From Psychroflexus sp. MES1-P1E (GTDB lineage: Bacteria > Bacteroidota > Bacteroidia > Flavobacteriales > Flavobacteriaceae): a stretch of 64,000 nucleotides of DNA. A program made the position numbers and the translations under genes. The notes under the pieces were generated by a model that made no database searches, had not been told where the DNA came from, and saw only the letters and a list, made by a program, of their open reading frames with translations. Each line of letters opens with the position of its first letter. Within the stretch, counting starts at the first letter, position 1. This document shows, piece after piece, positions 56,231 to 64,000 of this stretch. Location: NCBI RefSeq assembly GCF_002836055.1, contig NZ_PJBS01000308.1, positions 1-64,000 on the forward strand. The letters run 5' to 3'.

Positions 56231-59200
56231 ATGAAAAAAATTCTATTTATAAGTGTTGTCTTGCTCTCTACTGTAATGGGGTTTTCTCAGTCTCAAAAAG
56301 TTTCAGTCTCCACAGATGACCAAGGGATGAAACTACAAGTTGATGGTAATGACTTTATGATTAACGGTATGAACTGGGACTACTTTCCTAGAGGAACAAA
56401 TTTCAATTACAGTTTATGGAATCAATCAGACGATGTCATAAAAGCAGCCCTAGATGCTGAAATGGGCTTGCTTAAAAATATGGGAGTAAATACCATTAGG
56501 TTGTATACAGGCATACAGCCAAAATGGATAGAATACATCTATAAAAATTATGGTATTTACACCATGTTAAACCATTCTTTTGGTAGATATGGTTTAACTA
56601 TTGATGGGAACTGGACTCCTGTCACTAAATATGATGATCCAGCAACTCAGAAATTACTTCTTTCAGAAATAACTGAACTAGCTAATGATTACAAAGGAAC
56701 ACCCGGTCTTTTACTTTTTCTTTTAGGAAATGAAAACAACTACGGCTTATTTTGGGCAGGTGCTGAAACAGAAGATTTTCCAGATGAGGAAGATGAAAAG
56801 AGAGCTGTTGGAGAAAACAGAGGACGACCAATGTATCGCTTAATGAACGAAGCCGCTCTTAAAATGAAAGACATAAATGATTCTTTACCGGTGGCTATTT
56901 GTAATGGTGATGTTCTATTTATAGATATTATCGCCGAAGAATGTCCCGATGTAGATATTTATGGAACCAACATGTATCGCGGTAAGTCTTTTGGTGATTC
57001 TTTTGAGACGATTAAAGAGGTTTATGGCAAACCTGTTCTATTTACAGAGTTCGGTGCAGATGCTTTCAATGCTTTAGAGAATCAGGAAGATCAAAAATCT
57101 CAGGCTTACTACATGGTTAATAACTGGAAAGATATCTATGAAAATGCTGCTGGATTAGGAAAAGCAGGGAACTCCATTGGGGGGTTTACCTTTCAATTTA
57201 GCGACGGCTGGTGGAAATACGGACAGACTAAAAATCTTGATGTTCACGATAGTAACGCCTCTTGGTCTAACGGTGGTTATGATAGAGACTATGAAGAAGG
57301 TAAAAATAACATGAATGAAGAATGGTTTGGGATTTGTGCAAAAGGAGCAACAAATTCAAGAGGTTTATACGAGTTATATCCACGTGCTGCTTACTATGCC
57401 TTAAAGGAGGCACATCAATTAAATCCTTATGCAGAAGGGGTTGATGCTCAATTTGTTGATAACTATTTTAGCAATATTTCGTTAACCGATGCTGTGTTAC
57501 GAGCTAGAGGTGATAAAGCAGCATTGGGTGGTGGAGATTCTCAAAAAGTAGGTATTAGTAGAATAGCAGCATATTTATCTACATTTTATACAGGAGGTAG
57601 TTTAATCACTACTCCAGATAACCCAAATCCAAATGACAATTCGTACCCCAACCAACTTGGGTTCGATCAAATGCAGTCTTATTTTATAGGAGTGGGTGGA
57701 CAACCAGCTCCAAACATTAACTTTAATGTAGACTTTAATATTGTAGGTGATGTTGCGGATAATCCTATCAACGAGATTTTCTACGAAAATAGGGCCAGAC
57801 CATTAACTGTAACCTCACCAGAGGGGGACGTTATCCTTCAAGACAATAATAATTTACAGGTTTATCAAGCAGAGTTTGAATGGAAAAATGACAATTTTGA
57901 TTTAAGAGGCTTTTACAGAACAGGACATTACCATTGGGGTTATGAAGGTGATATCTTTGGATTATATCCCGAAGCTAACTACGGCCCTAATTTAGATCTC
58001 TACGGCGGTATCATTTCAGGCATTGAAGTGGATGCTAAAGGGAAGTTAGAAGGCTTAAAAGCAGCTCTAGGTCCACAATTGTGGTGGGGGGCTAATCCAA
58101 CCATGCTGTTTAAATATTCCAAAACTATCGCCAAGTGGGATATTACAGGGATTTATAATAGAGATGTAGAAACAGACTTAGAATTTGATGAAAATGGACG
58201 ACGTGTTTTAGATCAAAATCAGGTTAGGAGTGGGGTGATTCCGCCTTGGCCAATGGAAAGAGCAACCCTTGCTTTTGAACGGGATTTTGGAAAGTTTGGA
58301 TTAACCTTTGGAAGCCTTTGGGCTGGAAGACCTTTAAACGGAAGTGCTTACCAAGATATTAATGATGCAGGAGAGATTGTCGTAGATGAAATTAACTCAA
58401 ATGATAATTGGGGTGGAAAAGCAAAATTAACCTACGAGGCTGGTAAGTTTAAGTGGTATGCACAAGGTTCAATCATGGGTCTTGTGGCCAATGGAAGTGC
58501 TGATCCAACTATAACGTTTACTGGATGGAAACTCAAAGATACTGGGAGCGGAAACCAAAGCAATTTTTTATCGGGCATGACCTACAATATTGGGAATTGG
58601 CAAATAGCCCCAAATTTTTTATGGCAAAAACCGCTAGTAGATCCAATGCCTAACAACGGAGAGGCCCCTGGACGATTAAGGAATTTTATAGATGATCCTT
58701 TTGCGGTAAGATGGAATAGAGAAACAACCGCTGGTGAAATTCTATTTACATACGACCCTACCCCTGGAACTTATATGTATGACTGGAATAATAATGTATC
58801 TGAAGATGCAGAATTTGCTATAAGCGCTGGATTTGTCTTTAGACATCTGCCTACAACAATGGATGCACATATAGGTTTTCTAGACACTCGTGAGTTTTTA
58901 GCCTTTGGGACTTCTGTTCCTGCTGAAGACCTCTATGAGGCTCACGCAAGAATTGTTTCTAAATTAAGCCCAGAATTGGGGATTGTAGGTGCCTTCTATT
59001 ATGGAAATGGACAAGGGCGAGGAGATTCTCAAAGACTTGTCACCGATAGGTTTGGGGCAAATTTAAACGTGTTTTACAAAAAATTTATCATTAATGGAGA
59101 TGTAAAAGTAAACGACTGGGGTCCTTTTGATTACCACAGAGATTTTAACTTGACATTTCCTCTGCAATTGCAGCTTGACTTATCTACTACTTTAGGGATG

Positions 59201-59401
59201 CCACAATGGTATATATTACCAAGTACACAAATCGGGATTAGAGGCATCTGGAGATCTTTAAATGAATTTTCTCCTCGATTTTCTCCAAATAACACACCCA
59301 TTGGTTCTTTTAATGCTGACCCTATCCTCAGCGCTGTTGGATTTCCTAATGGATCCGAGTGGGAGATCATGACTTATATAAGATTTAACATCGGTAAATA
59401 A
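56231..59401 (+). CDS. Glycosidase - outer-membrane beta-barrel fusion protein
   Basis: The 1056-residue protein has a signal peptide (MKKILFISVV...MGFSQ). Residues about 25-405 form a clan GH-A (beta/alpha)8 glycosidase: INGMNWDYFPRG, NTIRLYTG, LLGNENN with the likely acid/base Glu168, and LFTEFGAD with the likely nucleophile Glu273. Both glutamates sit at the expected strands 4 and 7. A helical, Gly-rich linker spans about 405-480. Residues about 485-1056 are alternating aromatic strands with long loops (EFEWKNDNFDLRGFYRTGHYHWGYEG, FALAFERDFGKFGL-like pattern, YIRFNIGK at the end), as in an outer-membrane porin barrel. The best guess is a beta-glucanase or glucanosyltransferase domain joined to a porin. 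The GH family is not settled (GH2-type TIM, GH5 or GH72-like). It is the first gene of the glucan operon. Confidence 0.8.
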   Translation: MKKILFISVVLLSTVMGFSQSQKVSVSTDDQGMKLQVDGNDFMINGMNWDYFPRGTNFNYSLWNQSDDVIKAALDAEMGLLKNMGVNTIRLYTGIQPKWIEYIYKNYGIYTMLNHSFGRYGLTIDGNWTPVTKYDDPATQKLLLSEITELANDYKGTPGLLLFLLGNENNYGLFWAGAETEDFPDEEDEKRAVGENRGRPMYRLMNEAALKMKDINDSLPVAICNGDVLFIDIIAEECPDVDIYGTNMYRGKSFGDSFETIKEVYGKPVLFTEFGADAFNALENQEDQKSQAYYMVNNWKDIYENAAGLGKAGNSIGGFTFQFSDGWWKYGQTKNLDVHDSNASWSNGGYDRDYEEGKNNMNEEWFGICAKGATNSRGLYELYPRAAYYALKEAHQLNPYAEGVDAQFVDNYFSNISLTDAVLRARGDKAALGGGDSQKVGISRIAAYLSTFYTGGSLITTPDNPNPNDNSYPNQLGFDQMQSYFIGVGGQPAPNINFNVDFNIVGDVADNPINEIFYENRARPLTVTSPEGDVILQDNNNLQVYQAEFEWKNDNFDLRGFYRTGHYHWGYEGDIFGLYPEANYGPNLDLYGGIISGIEVDAKGKLEGLKAALGPQLWWGANPTMLFKYSKTIAKWDITGIYNRDVETDLEFDENGRRVLDQNQVRSGVIPPWPMERATLAFERDFGKFGLTFGSLWAGRPLNGSAYQDINDAGEIVVDEINSNDNWGGKAKLTYEAGKFKWYAQGSIMGLVANGSADPTITFTGWKLKDTGSGNQSNFLSGMTYNIGNWQIAPNFLWQKPLVDPMPNNGEAPGRLRNFIDDPFAVRWNRETTAGEILFTYDPTPGTYMYDWNNNVSEDAEFAISAGFVFRHLPTTMDAHIGFLDTREFLAFGTSVPAEDLYEAHARIVSKLSPELGIVGAFYYGNGQGRGDSQRLVTDRFGANLNVFYKKFIINGDVKVNDWGPFDYHRDFNLTFPLQLQLDLSTTLGMPQWYILPSTQIGIRGIWRSLNEFSPRFSPNNTPIGSFNADPILSAVGFPNGSEWEIMTYIRFNIGK

Positions 59402-59409
59402 TAGTTAAA

Positions 59410-60882
59410 ATGATACATAACAAATTAAAATATCTACAATTAATAGGACTTCTTTTACTGTCTATGATAGTAACAACCAGTTGTGAAAGAGAAGTGTCTG
59501 ATGCTGCTATACTTGCAACTTTTCCTACAACAGCAGATGTGTTTACAGATAATCCCGTAGGACTTACAGATGAGTTTTTTATATCCTTTGATCCGTTAGA
59601 AGGTGCAAACACAGAGGCCTTTGGTACGGACGATAATGAAGCTTATCTAGGATCCTCTTCAATTAGAATTGATGTTCCTTCACCAGATGATCCCAACGGG
59701 AATTTTGTTGGGGGAATCTTTAGAGATCGAGGTGAGGGTAGAAATTTAACAGGCTATGATGCCTTAACTTTTTGGGCTAAAGGGTCTGCAACAGGAATCA
59801 TAAGTCAAGTTGGATTTGGAACGGATTTTCTAGAAGATAAATATCCTGCAAGTCGAACTGCTATACAGCTAACAACAGACTGGAAAAAATATACAATACC
59901 TATTCCTAATTCTTCAAAATTAACTCAAGAGAGAGGTATGTTCTTGTTCGCGGCTGGTGGTTTAGATATAGTTGATGACGAACCAAATGGTAACGAAATT
60001 GGTTGGACATTTTGGTTGGATGAAATAAAATTTGAGAAATTAAGCACACTACTGCTAACAGAAGCTTTACTATTTAATGGACAAGATTTGTCTACTACGA
60101 GTTTTCAAGATTCAAAAATAAATTTGTTTGGAATTTCAACAACGTTTAACCTTGAAACAGGAGAAAATGTAAAGGTCGCAACAAGTCCTTTATACTTTGA
60201 TTTTCAAAATTCAGATCCAACTGTAGCAGAAATAGGTTTTACAAGTGAACCCGTAATAAATATTATTGGGGATTCAGGAACAACTTTAATCAGTGCAACT
60301 ATAGATAATGCAAATGTTCAGGGATCTTACGAAATCACCTCCTTAGGGTCGCTACCCTTCGCTCCTATTCCTTCACTTCTACCAGACAATGTAAAATCTG
60401 TGTTTAGTGACAGTTATCAAGACGTTGTTCTAATAAATTTTGACCCTGGTTTTGGTGGTTCTACCACTCAAGTAAGTTTATTTGAAAGATTAAATAATAC
60501 TATTAGCGAACCATTTAATGACCAAACACTGGTTTATTCAACAAATAATTTCACTGGGATACTATTTGATGGTGTTGTAGATGCTAGTAATCTTTCTTTT
60601 ATGCACGTTGATATTTTTATAGAAGATGAAAATAGATCAATTGAGTTTCAAATAAGGGATGCAGGTGATGATCGAATTATTGATTCAAATAATAATGGAT
60701 TTCCGATAAACGATGACCGTGATTATAGACAAACAATAAATAATTTAAACCCTGGTGAGTGGAATTCTATAGAAATCCCTTTAGCTGGGAATATTGCGAA
60801 CCAAAAAGATAATTTGGCTGGTATTATTTTGGTTGGTGGTCCCGACTTTATATTAGATAATATTTATTTCTACGTTCCTTAA
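59410..60882 (+). CDS. Glycan-binding-like lipoprotein with two jelly-roll domains
   Basis: The 490-residue protein has a lipoprotein signal ending VTTSC (Cys25). The first jelly-roll domain (about 50-210) contains NLTGYDALTFWAKGS, WKKYTIPIP and WTFWLDEIKFEK. An Ig-like middle part (about 215-310) follows. A second jelly-roll (about 330-490) ends WNSIEIPLAG...FILDNIYFYVP. The ...LDEI.FE / LDNIYFY endings are typical of carbohydrate-binding modules related to CBM4/CBM11-like folds. It probably captures glucan at the cell surface, in the role SusE/F-like proteins play elsewhere. It is 8 bases after the fusion gene and 19 before the GH16 gene. Confidence 0.8.
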   Translation: MIHNKLKYLQLIGLLLLSMIVTTSCEREVSDAAILATFPTTADVFTDNPVGLTDEFFISFDPLEGANTEAFGTDDNEAYLGSSSIRIDVPSPDDPNGNFVGGIFRDRGEGRNLTGYDALTFWAKGSATGIISQVGFGTDFLEDKYPASRTAIQLTTDWKKYTIPIPNSSKLTQERGMFLFAAGGLDIVDDEPNGNEIGWTFWLDEIKFEKLSTLLLTEALLFNGQDLSTTSFQDSKINLFGISTTFNLETGENVKVATSPLYFDFQNSDPTVAEIGFTSEPVINIIGDSGTTLISATIDNANVQGSYEITSLGSLPFAPIPSLLPDNVKSVFSDSYQDVVLINFDPGFGGSTTQVSLFERLNNTISEPFNDQTLVYSTNNFTGILFDGVVDASNLSFMHVDIFIEDENRSIEFQIRDAGDDRIIDSNNNGFPINDDRDYRQTINNLNPGEWNSIEIPLAGNIANQKDNLAGIILVGGPDFILDNIYFYVP

Positions 60883-60901
60883 TAATTTAATTTCAGAAGA
60901 C

Positions 60902-61783
60902 ATGAAAAGTATATTTAATTATATAATTTACAAATATGCAGCCCCTATTTTTTTAACAGGATTGCTATTGGTTTTTATAGGTTGCGATCTAGACGAAACA
61001 CAAGAAGTCACTACCCTAGATAATCTAGTATGGTCTGACGAGTTTGATGTGGATGGAGCACCAAATTCTCAAAATTGGAATTATGATATTGGTGATGGTA
61101 CAGCAGAAAATATCCCTGGATGGGGTAATAATGAACTTCAATATTATACCGATAGATCCGAAAATATAATTGTTGAAAACGGTGTGCTCCTTATTACAGC
61201 TAGACAAGAATCATTTGAAAATAGAAATTATACCTCAGCGAGGTTAACTACTGAAGGTTTGCTTGAACAGCAATATGGACGTTTTGAAGCCCGTATTAGA
61301 TTGCCTTATGGACAAGGCTATTGGCCTGCGTTTTGGCTTTTAGGAGTGCCTGAAACCACGATGGTTGATGGTGAAGAAGTTTTAGAAGAATGGCCTGCTG
61401 TAGGCGAAATAGATATTATGGAATATCTTGGAGACGAACCCACCAATGTATTTGGAACTTTGCATGGTCCGGGGTTTTCAGGGGCAGAATCAATTTCTAA
61501 AGAATTCACTCTTGAAAACGATCGTTTTGATACAGGTTTTCATGTGTTTGGGATTGAGTGGTCGCCGACTTCCGTCAACTATTATGTTGATGGAAATATA
61601 TACCAAACTCTCACTCGAGAGGACATAGCAGAAGAAACGGATGGAGAAGGAGAATGGGTATTTGATAGACCTTTTTACATCATATTAAATATTGCTGTTG
61701 GTGGTAATTTACCTGGGAATCCTAATAGTGAAACTGTATTTCCTCAAAGCATGATTGTAGATTATGTAAGAGTATATAATTAA
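60902..61783 (+). CDS. GH16 beta-1,3-glucanase (laminarinase) lipoprotein
   Basis: The 293-residue protein has a lipoprotein signal with a lipobox at FIGC (Cys28). The GH16 domain covers about 42-293: LVWSDEFDVDGAP, GWGNNELQYYTDRSENIIVENG, YGRFEARIRLPYGQGYWPAFWLLG, then GEIDIMEYLG with nucleophile Glu169, Asp171 and acid/base Glu174. The EIDIME (ExDxxE) form with the extra Met is the laminarinase-type beta-bulge. NELQYYT is typical of beta-1,3-glucan cleavers. Anchored on the surface, it would cut laminarin-like glucans. It anchors the whole operon's assignment. Confidence 0.93.
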   Translation: MKSIFNYIIYKYAAPIFLTGLLLVFIGCDLDETQEVTTLDNLVWSDEFDVDGAPNSQNWNYDIGDGTAENIPGWGNNELQYYTDRSENIIVENGVLLITARQESFENRNYTSARLTTEGLLEQQYGRFEARIRLPYGQGYWPAFWLLGVPETTMVDGEEVLEEWPAVGEIDIMEYLGDEPTNVFGTLHGPGFSGAESISKEFTLENDRFDTGFHVFGIEWSPTSVNYYVDGNIYQTLTREDIAEETDGEGEWVFDRPFYIILNIAVGGNLPGNPNSETVFPQSMIVDYVRVYN

Positions 61784-61793
61784 AACTAGAACT

Positions 61794-62555
61794 ATGAAAA
61801 TCTTGAAATATAGTACGCTTGTTATTTGTCTGTTATGTATCGGATTATCTTTTCAATCTTGTGAGGAGGATGATACTGGTATATCTACAGAATTAGTTGC
61901 AAGGTTTACTCAAACCGTTAATCAGAGCCAAGGAACAGTCACCTTTATCAATCTATCAGAAAATGCGGCGTCCTATAATTGGGATTTTGGCGATGGAACA
62001 TCATCGATAGTCATAAATCCTGAAAAAACTTATGATGCCAGTGGCACCTACGATGTAAAGCTTACAGTAAGTAATGAAAACAGTGAAATAGCAGCTTTTC
62101 AAGATATCATCGAAATTGAGATCATCTTGATCATTAACGGAAACTTTGAAAATGGTTCGGAAGGCTGGATAGTAGGTGTAGATGATAGTGCACCCGCACC
62201 AGTTGTTACAGAAAATGATAATTCTTTTTATGAAGTTAACATTACTAACCCCGACCCAAATCAACCATTTTTAGTTAATGTAAGTCAAAAGGTTGCTATC
62301 ACACAAGATCAAATTTATGTCTTAACATTCGAAGCCTGGTCAGATGGTGATAGAACTTTAATTGCCGGTATAGGTCTTAGTGGAGGTGATTTTTCAAATG
62401 ATACCCAAACTGTAAACCTTACTGATACACAACAACAATTTGAAATCACACTAAGCTCACAGGAATTTGGAGCTCTTGACGCTAGAGTTTTATTTGACTC
62501 TAATGGAGATGCAGGTCTTGTGAGAATAGATAATGTCTCTTTAAATTTACAATAG
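61794..62555 (+). CDS. PKD-domain and CBM-like lipoprotein
   Basis: The 253-residue protein has a lipoprotein signal ending SFQSC. Residues about 30-110 form a PKD domain (AASYNWDFGDGTSS...TYDASGTYDVKLTVSN). Residues about 115-253 are a jelly-roll resembling CBM4/9 (INGNFENGSEGWIVG ... VLTFEAWSDGDRTLIAGIGLSGGDF ... VRIDNVSLNLQ). No catalytic motif is present. PKD/CBM lipoproteins are common in flavobacterial laminarin loci as surface glycan-binding proteins. It is 10 bases downstream of the GH16 gene. Confidence 0.85.
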   Translation: MKILKYSTLVICLLCIGLSFQSCEEDDTGISTELVARFTQTVNQSQGTVTFINLSENAASYNWDFGDGTSSIVINPEKTYDASGTYDVKLTVSNENSEIAAFQDIIEIEIILIINGNFENGSEGWIVGVDDSAPAPVVTENDNSFYEVNITNPDPNQPFLVNVSQKVAITQDQIYVLTFEAWSDGDRTLIAGIGLSGGDFSNDTQTVNLTDTQQQFEITLSSQEFGALDARVLFDSNGDAGLVRIDNVSLNLQ

Positions 62556-62725
62556 TTTATATAAGAACACGGTATCTATTTAGAACTAGACATACTTTAA
62601 GTCTAAAATATAATTAAGATCAAAAAGTAAGATAAACACAAGAATTAAACAGATTTAGGACAAGCGGTAACCTAAACCTTTAGCGTTTTGTTCCTAAATT
62701 AAAAAATAAACCAAATAGTAAAGTA

Positions 62726-64000
62726 ATGATTGAAGACAATATGACTAAAGATCAAACGTCTAAAACTAGTAACTTAGAGCAAGTAAGGTTAAACGGTGAG
62801 AAATTCCTTAAAATTAATAACAACGATGCCATGAGACCTTTTTTCATGAGTATAGTAAGCGACTCTAACCACTGGATGTTTATTTCTAGCAATGGAGGCT
62901 TAACAGCAGGAAGACGAAATGCAGAATATGCTTTATTCCCATATTACACCGACGATAAAATTACCGAATCGGCAAATTATACAGGAAGTAAAACTATTTT
63001 TAGAGTTCACTTGAATGATGCTATTAATGTCTGGGAACCTTTTTCAAACCGTTTTGTAGAACAGTATCAGATTACCAGAAATATCTATAAAAACATTTAT
63101 GGAAATAAACTGTTTTTTGAAGAAATCAACCACAGCTTAAACCTTACTTTCACATACCGATGGTCAACTAGTGATCAATTTGGTTTTATTAAAAAATCTC
63201 AATTGGTTAGCCATAACTCTACTCCTATAAAAGTTGAAGTTGTAGATGGGCTGCAAAACATTCTACCGGCGGGTGTCGTTAGTGATTTGCAAACTCAAAG
63301 CAGTAATTTGGTTGATGCTTATAAACGCAACGAGCTTGATAAAAAAACAGGCTTAGGCATTTTTGCACTTAGTGCTGTACCAGTAGATAAAGCCGAACCT
63401 AGTGAAGCTTTAAAAGCCAATGTGACTTGGTCTCTGGGAATTGAAAACCCTACCCACCTCCTTTCCTCTTTACAACTTGAAAACTTCAGGACAGGAAAAA
63501 ACTTGACTGAAGAAACTGATGTTAAAGCAGAAAAAGGAGCTTATTTTATTAATAAAACACTTCAACTAGAAGCGGATGAGACTATAACATGGCATATTGG
63601 TGCTGATGTTAATTATAATACTGCTTCAGTAGTAAAACTTCAGCAAGATTTACTCCAAGATAATCTTTTAAATCTAATAGAAGAAGATATAAATTCTGGG
63701 ACAGAGAAATTAGTTCGACTAAATGCGGCTGCAGACGGACTTCAACGCTCTAATGACAACTTGAGAGATATTCGTCATTATTCCAACACCATGTTTAATA
63801 TCATGCGTGGAGGAATTTTTGATAATAATTACCAGATTGAGCGATGGGACTTTAAAAACTATATCCTCAAAGCAAACGCTCCATTGGCTAAAAAATTTGA
63901 TGCAAAGATTAAAGCCTTACCTGATAATTTTTCGTTATCAGATCTGAAGGATTTAGCTAAAGATCAAAATAATGATGATTTCACTAGGCTTTCCTATGAA
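62726..64000 (+). CDS. GH94/GH149-like beta-glucan phosphorylase, N-terminal part (runs off right edge)
   Basis: The frame is open from the ATG at 62726 to the window end, giving 425 residues without a stop. There is no signal peptide, so it is cytoplasmic. The N-terminal beta-sandwich has MRPFFMSIVSDSNHWMFISSNGGLTAGRRNAEYALFPYY split by motif here as SDSNHWMF and GLTAGRRN, followed by FRVHLNDAINVWEPFS and KSQLVSHNSTPIKVEVVDG. This matches the start of large inverting phosphorylases (GH94 clan). I recall GH149 beta-1,3-oligoglucan phosphorylases with similar starts, and a beta-1,3-glucan role fits the GH16 neighbour. The catalytic region lies outside the window. It would turn imported oligoglucans into glucose 1-phosphate. 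Confidence 0.7.
   Translation, partial: MIEDNMTKDQTSKTSNLEQVRLNGEKFLKINNNDAMRPFFMSIVSDSNHWMFISSNGGLTAGRRNAEYALFPYYTDDKITESANYTGSKTIFRVHLNDAINVWEPFSNRFVEQYQITRNIYKNIYGNKLFFEEINHSLNLTFTYRWSTSDQFGFIKKSQLVSHNSTPIKVEVVDGLQNILPAGVVSDLQTQSSNLVDAYKRNELDKKTGLGIFALSAVPVDKAEPSEALKANVTWSLGIENPTHLLSSLQLENFRTGKNLTEETDVKAEKGAYFINKTLQLEADETITWHIGADVNYNTASVVKLQQDLLQDNLLNLIEEDINSGTEKLVRLNAAADGLQRSNDNLRDIRHYSNTMFNIMRGGIFDNNYQIERWDFKNYILKANAPLAKKFDAKIKALPDNFSLSDLKDLAKDQNNDDFTRLSYE

Noticed and set aside
1-64000. CRISPR array, tRNA, rRNA or an intact insertion sequence
   Set aside because: No regularly spaced repeats, cloverleaf or rRNA-like segments were noticed, and the only transposase seen is the broken IS1595-type relic. 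This was read by eye, so a weak tRNA could be missed.

Overview
The window is a stretch of an AT-rich (about 35% GC by eye) chromosome of a member of the Bacteroidota, most likely a marine or saline Flavobacteriaceae. The evidence is TANNTTTG-type promoter boxes, almost no Shine-Dalgarno sites, T9SS C-terminal sorting domains on three secreted proteins, STN-containing TonB receptors with sigma/FecR signalling, and typical flavobacterial neighbourhoods (rlmD with DUF6452/DUF6048-type genes, acyl-CoA carboxylase trio, endonuclease I, DUF4168). No rRNA, tRNA or CRISPR array was seen. The genus is not assigned.

Layout. 1-7.6 kb is accessory and partly decayed. Two ORF-less group IIC intron copies flank a beta-lactamase-family lipoprotein gene inside palindromic, integron-cassette-like DNA. 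A frameshifted S41 peptidase, a TlpA-like thioredoxin lipoprotein, degenerate repeats and a divergent Lrp/YitT pair follow. 7.6-41.9 kb is mostly core: rocD, rlmD, a THUMP methyltransferase, a ZIP transporter, lpdA, a TrmH-type methyltransferase, an M23 peptidase, a TonB receptor, a cysteine desulfurase, argS, a biotin-dependent carboxylase operon, an envelope/polysaccharide group (GT2, phosphohexomutase, MsbA-like ABC exporter), a sigma/anti-sigma/periplasmic-sensor operon, an RsmB-like methyltransferase, a secreted endonuclease I and mazG.

41.9-50.2 kb is accessory again. It holds 1.7 kb of gene debris, an SPFH lipoprotein, a small alpha/beta hydrolase with two broken partial copies nearby, an lgt gene interrupted by an in-frame stop, a secreted subtilase, a secreted PETase/cutinase-like polyester-hydrolase candidate, and an IS1595-family transposase relic.

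50.2-64 kb looks like a beta-1,3-glucan (laminarin-type) utilisation locus of unusual design. A sigma factor, a FecR anti-sigma and an STN-TonB receptor form a cell-surface signalling module bracketed by inverted repeats. Downstream is an apparent operon: a 1056-residue protein joining a clan GH-A glycosidase domain to an outer-membrane beta-barrel, a two-domain glycan-binding-like lipoprotein, a GH16 laminarinase lipoprotein, a PKD/CBM-like lipoprotein, and the 5' part of a GH94/GH149-like phosphorylase that runs off the window. No SusD gene is present. The glycosidase-porin fusion would place hydrolysis and import in one polypeptide and is the most striking item in the window.
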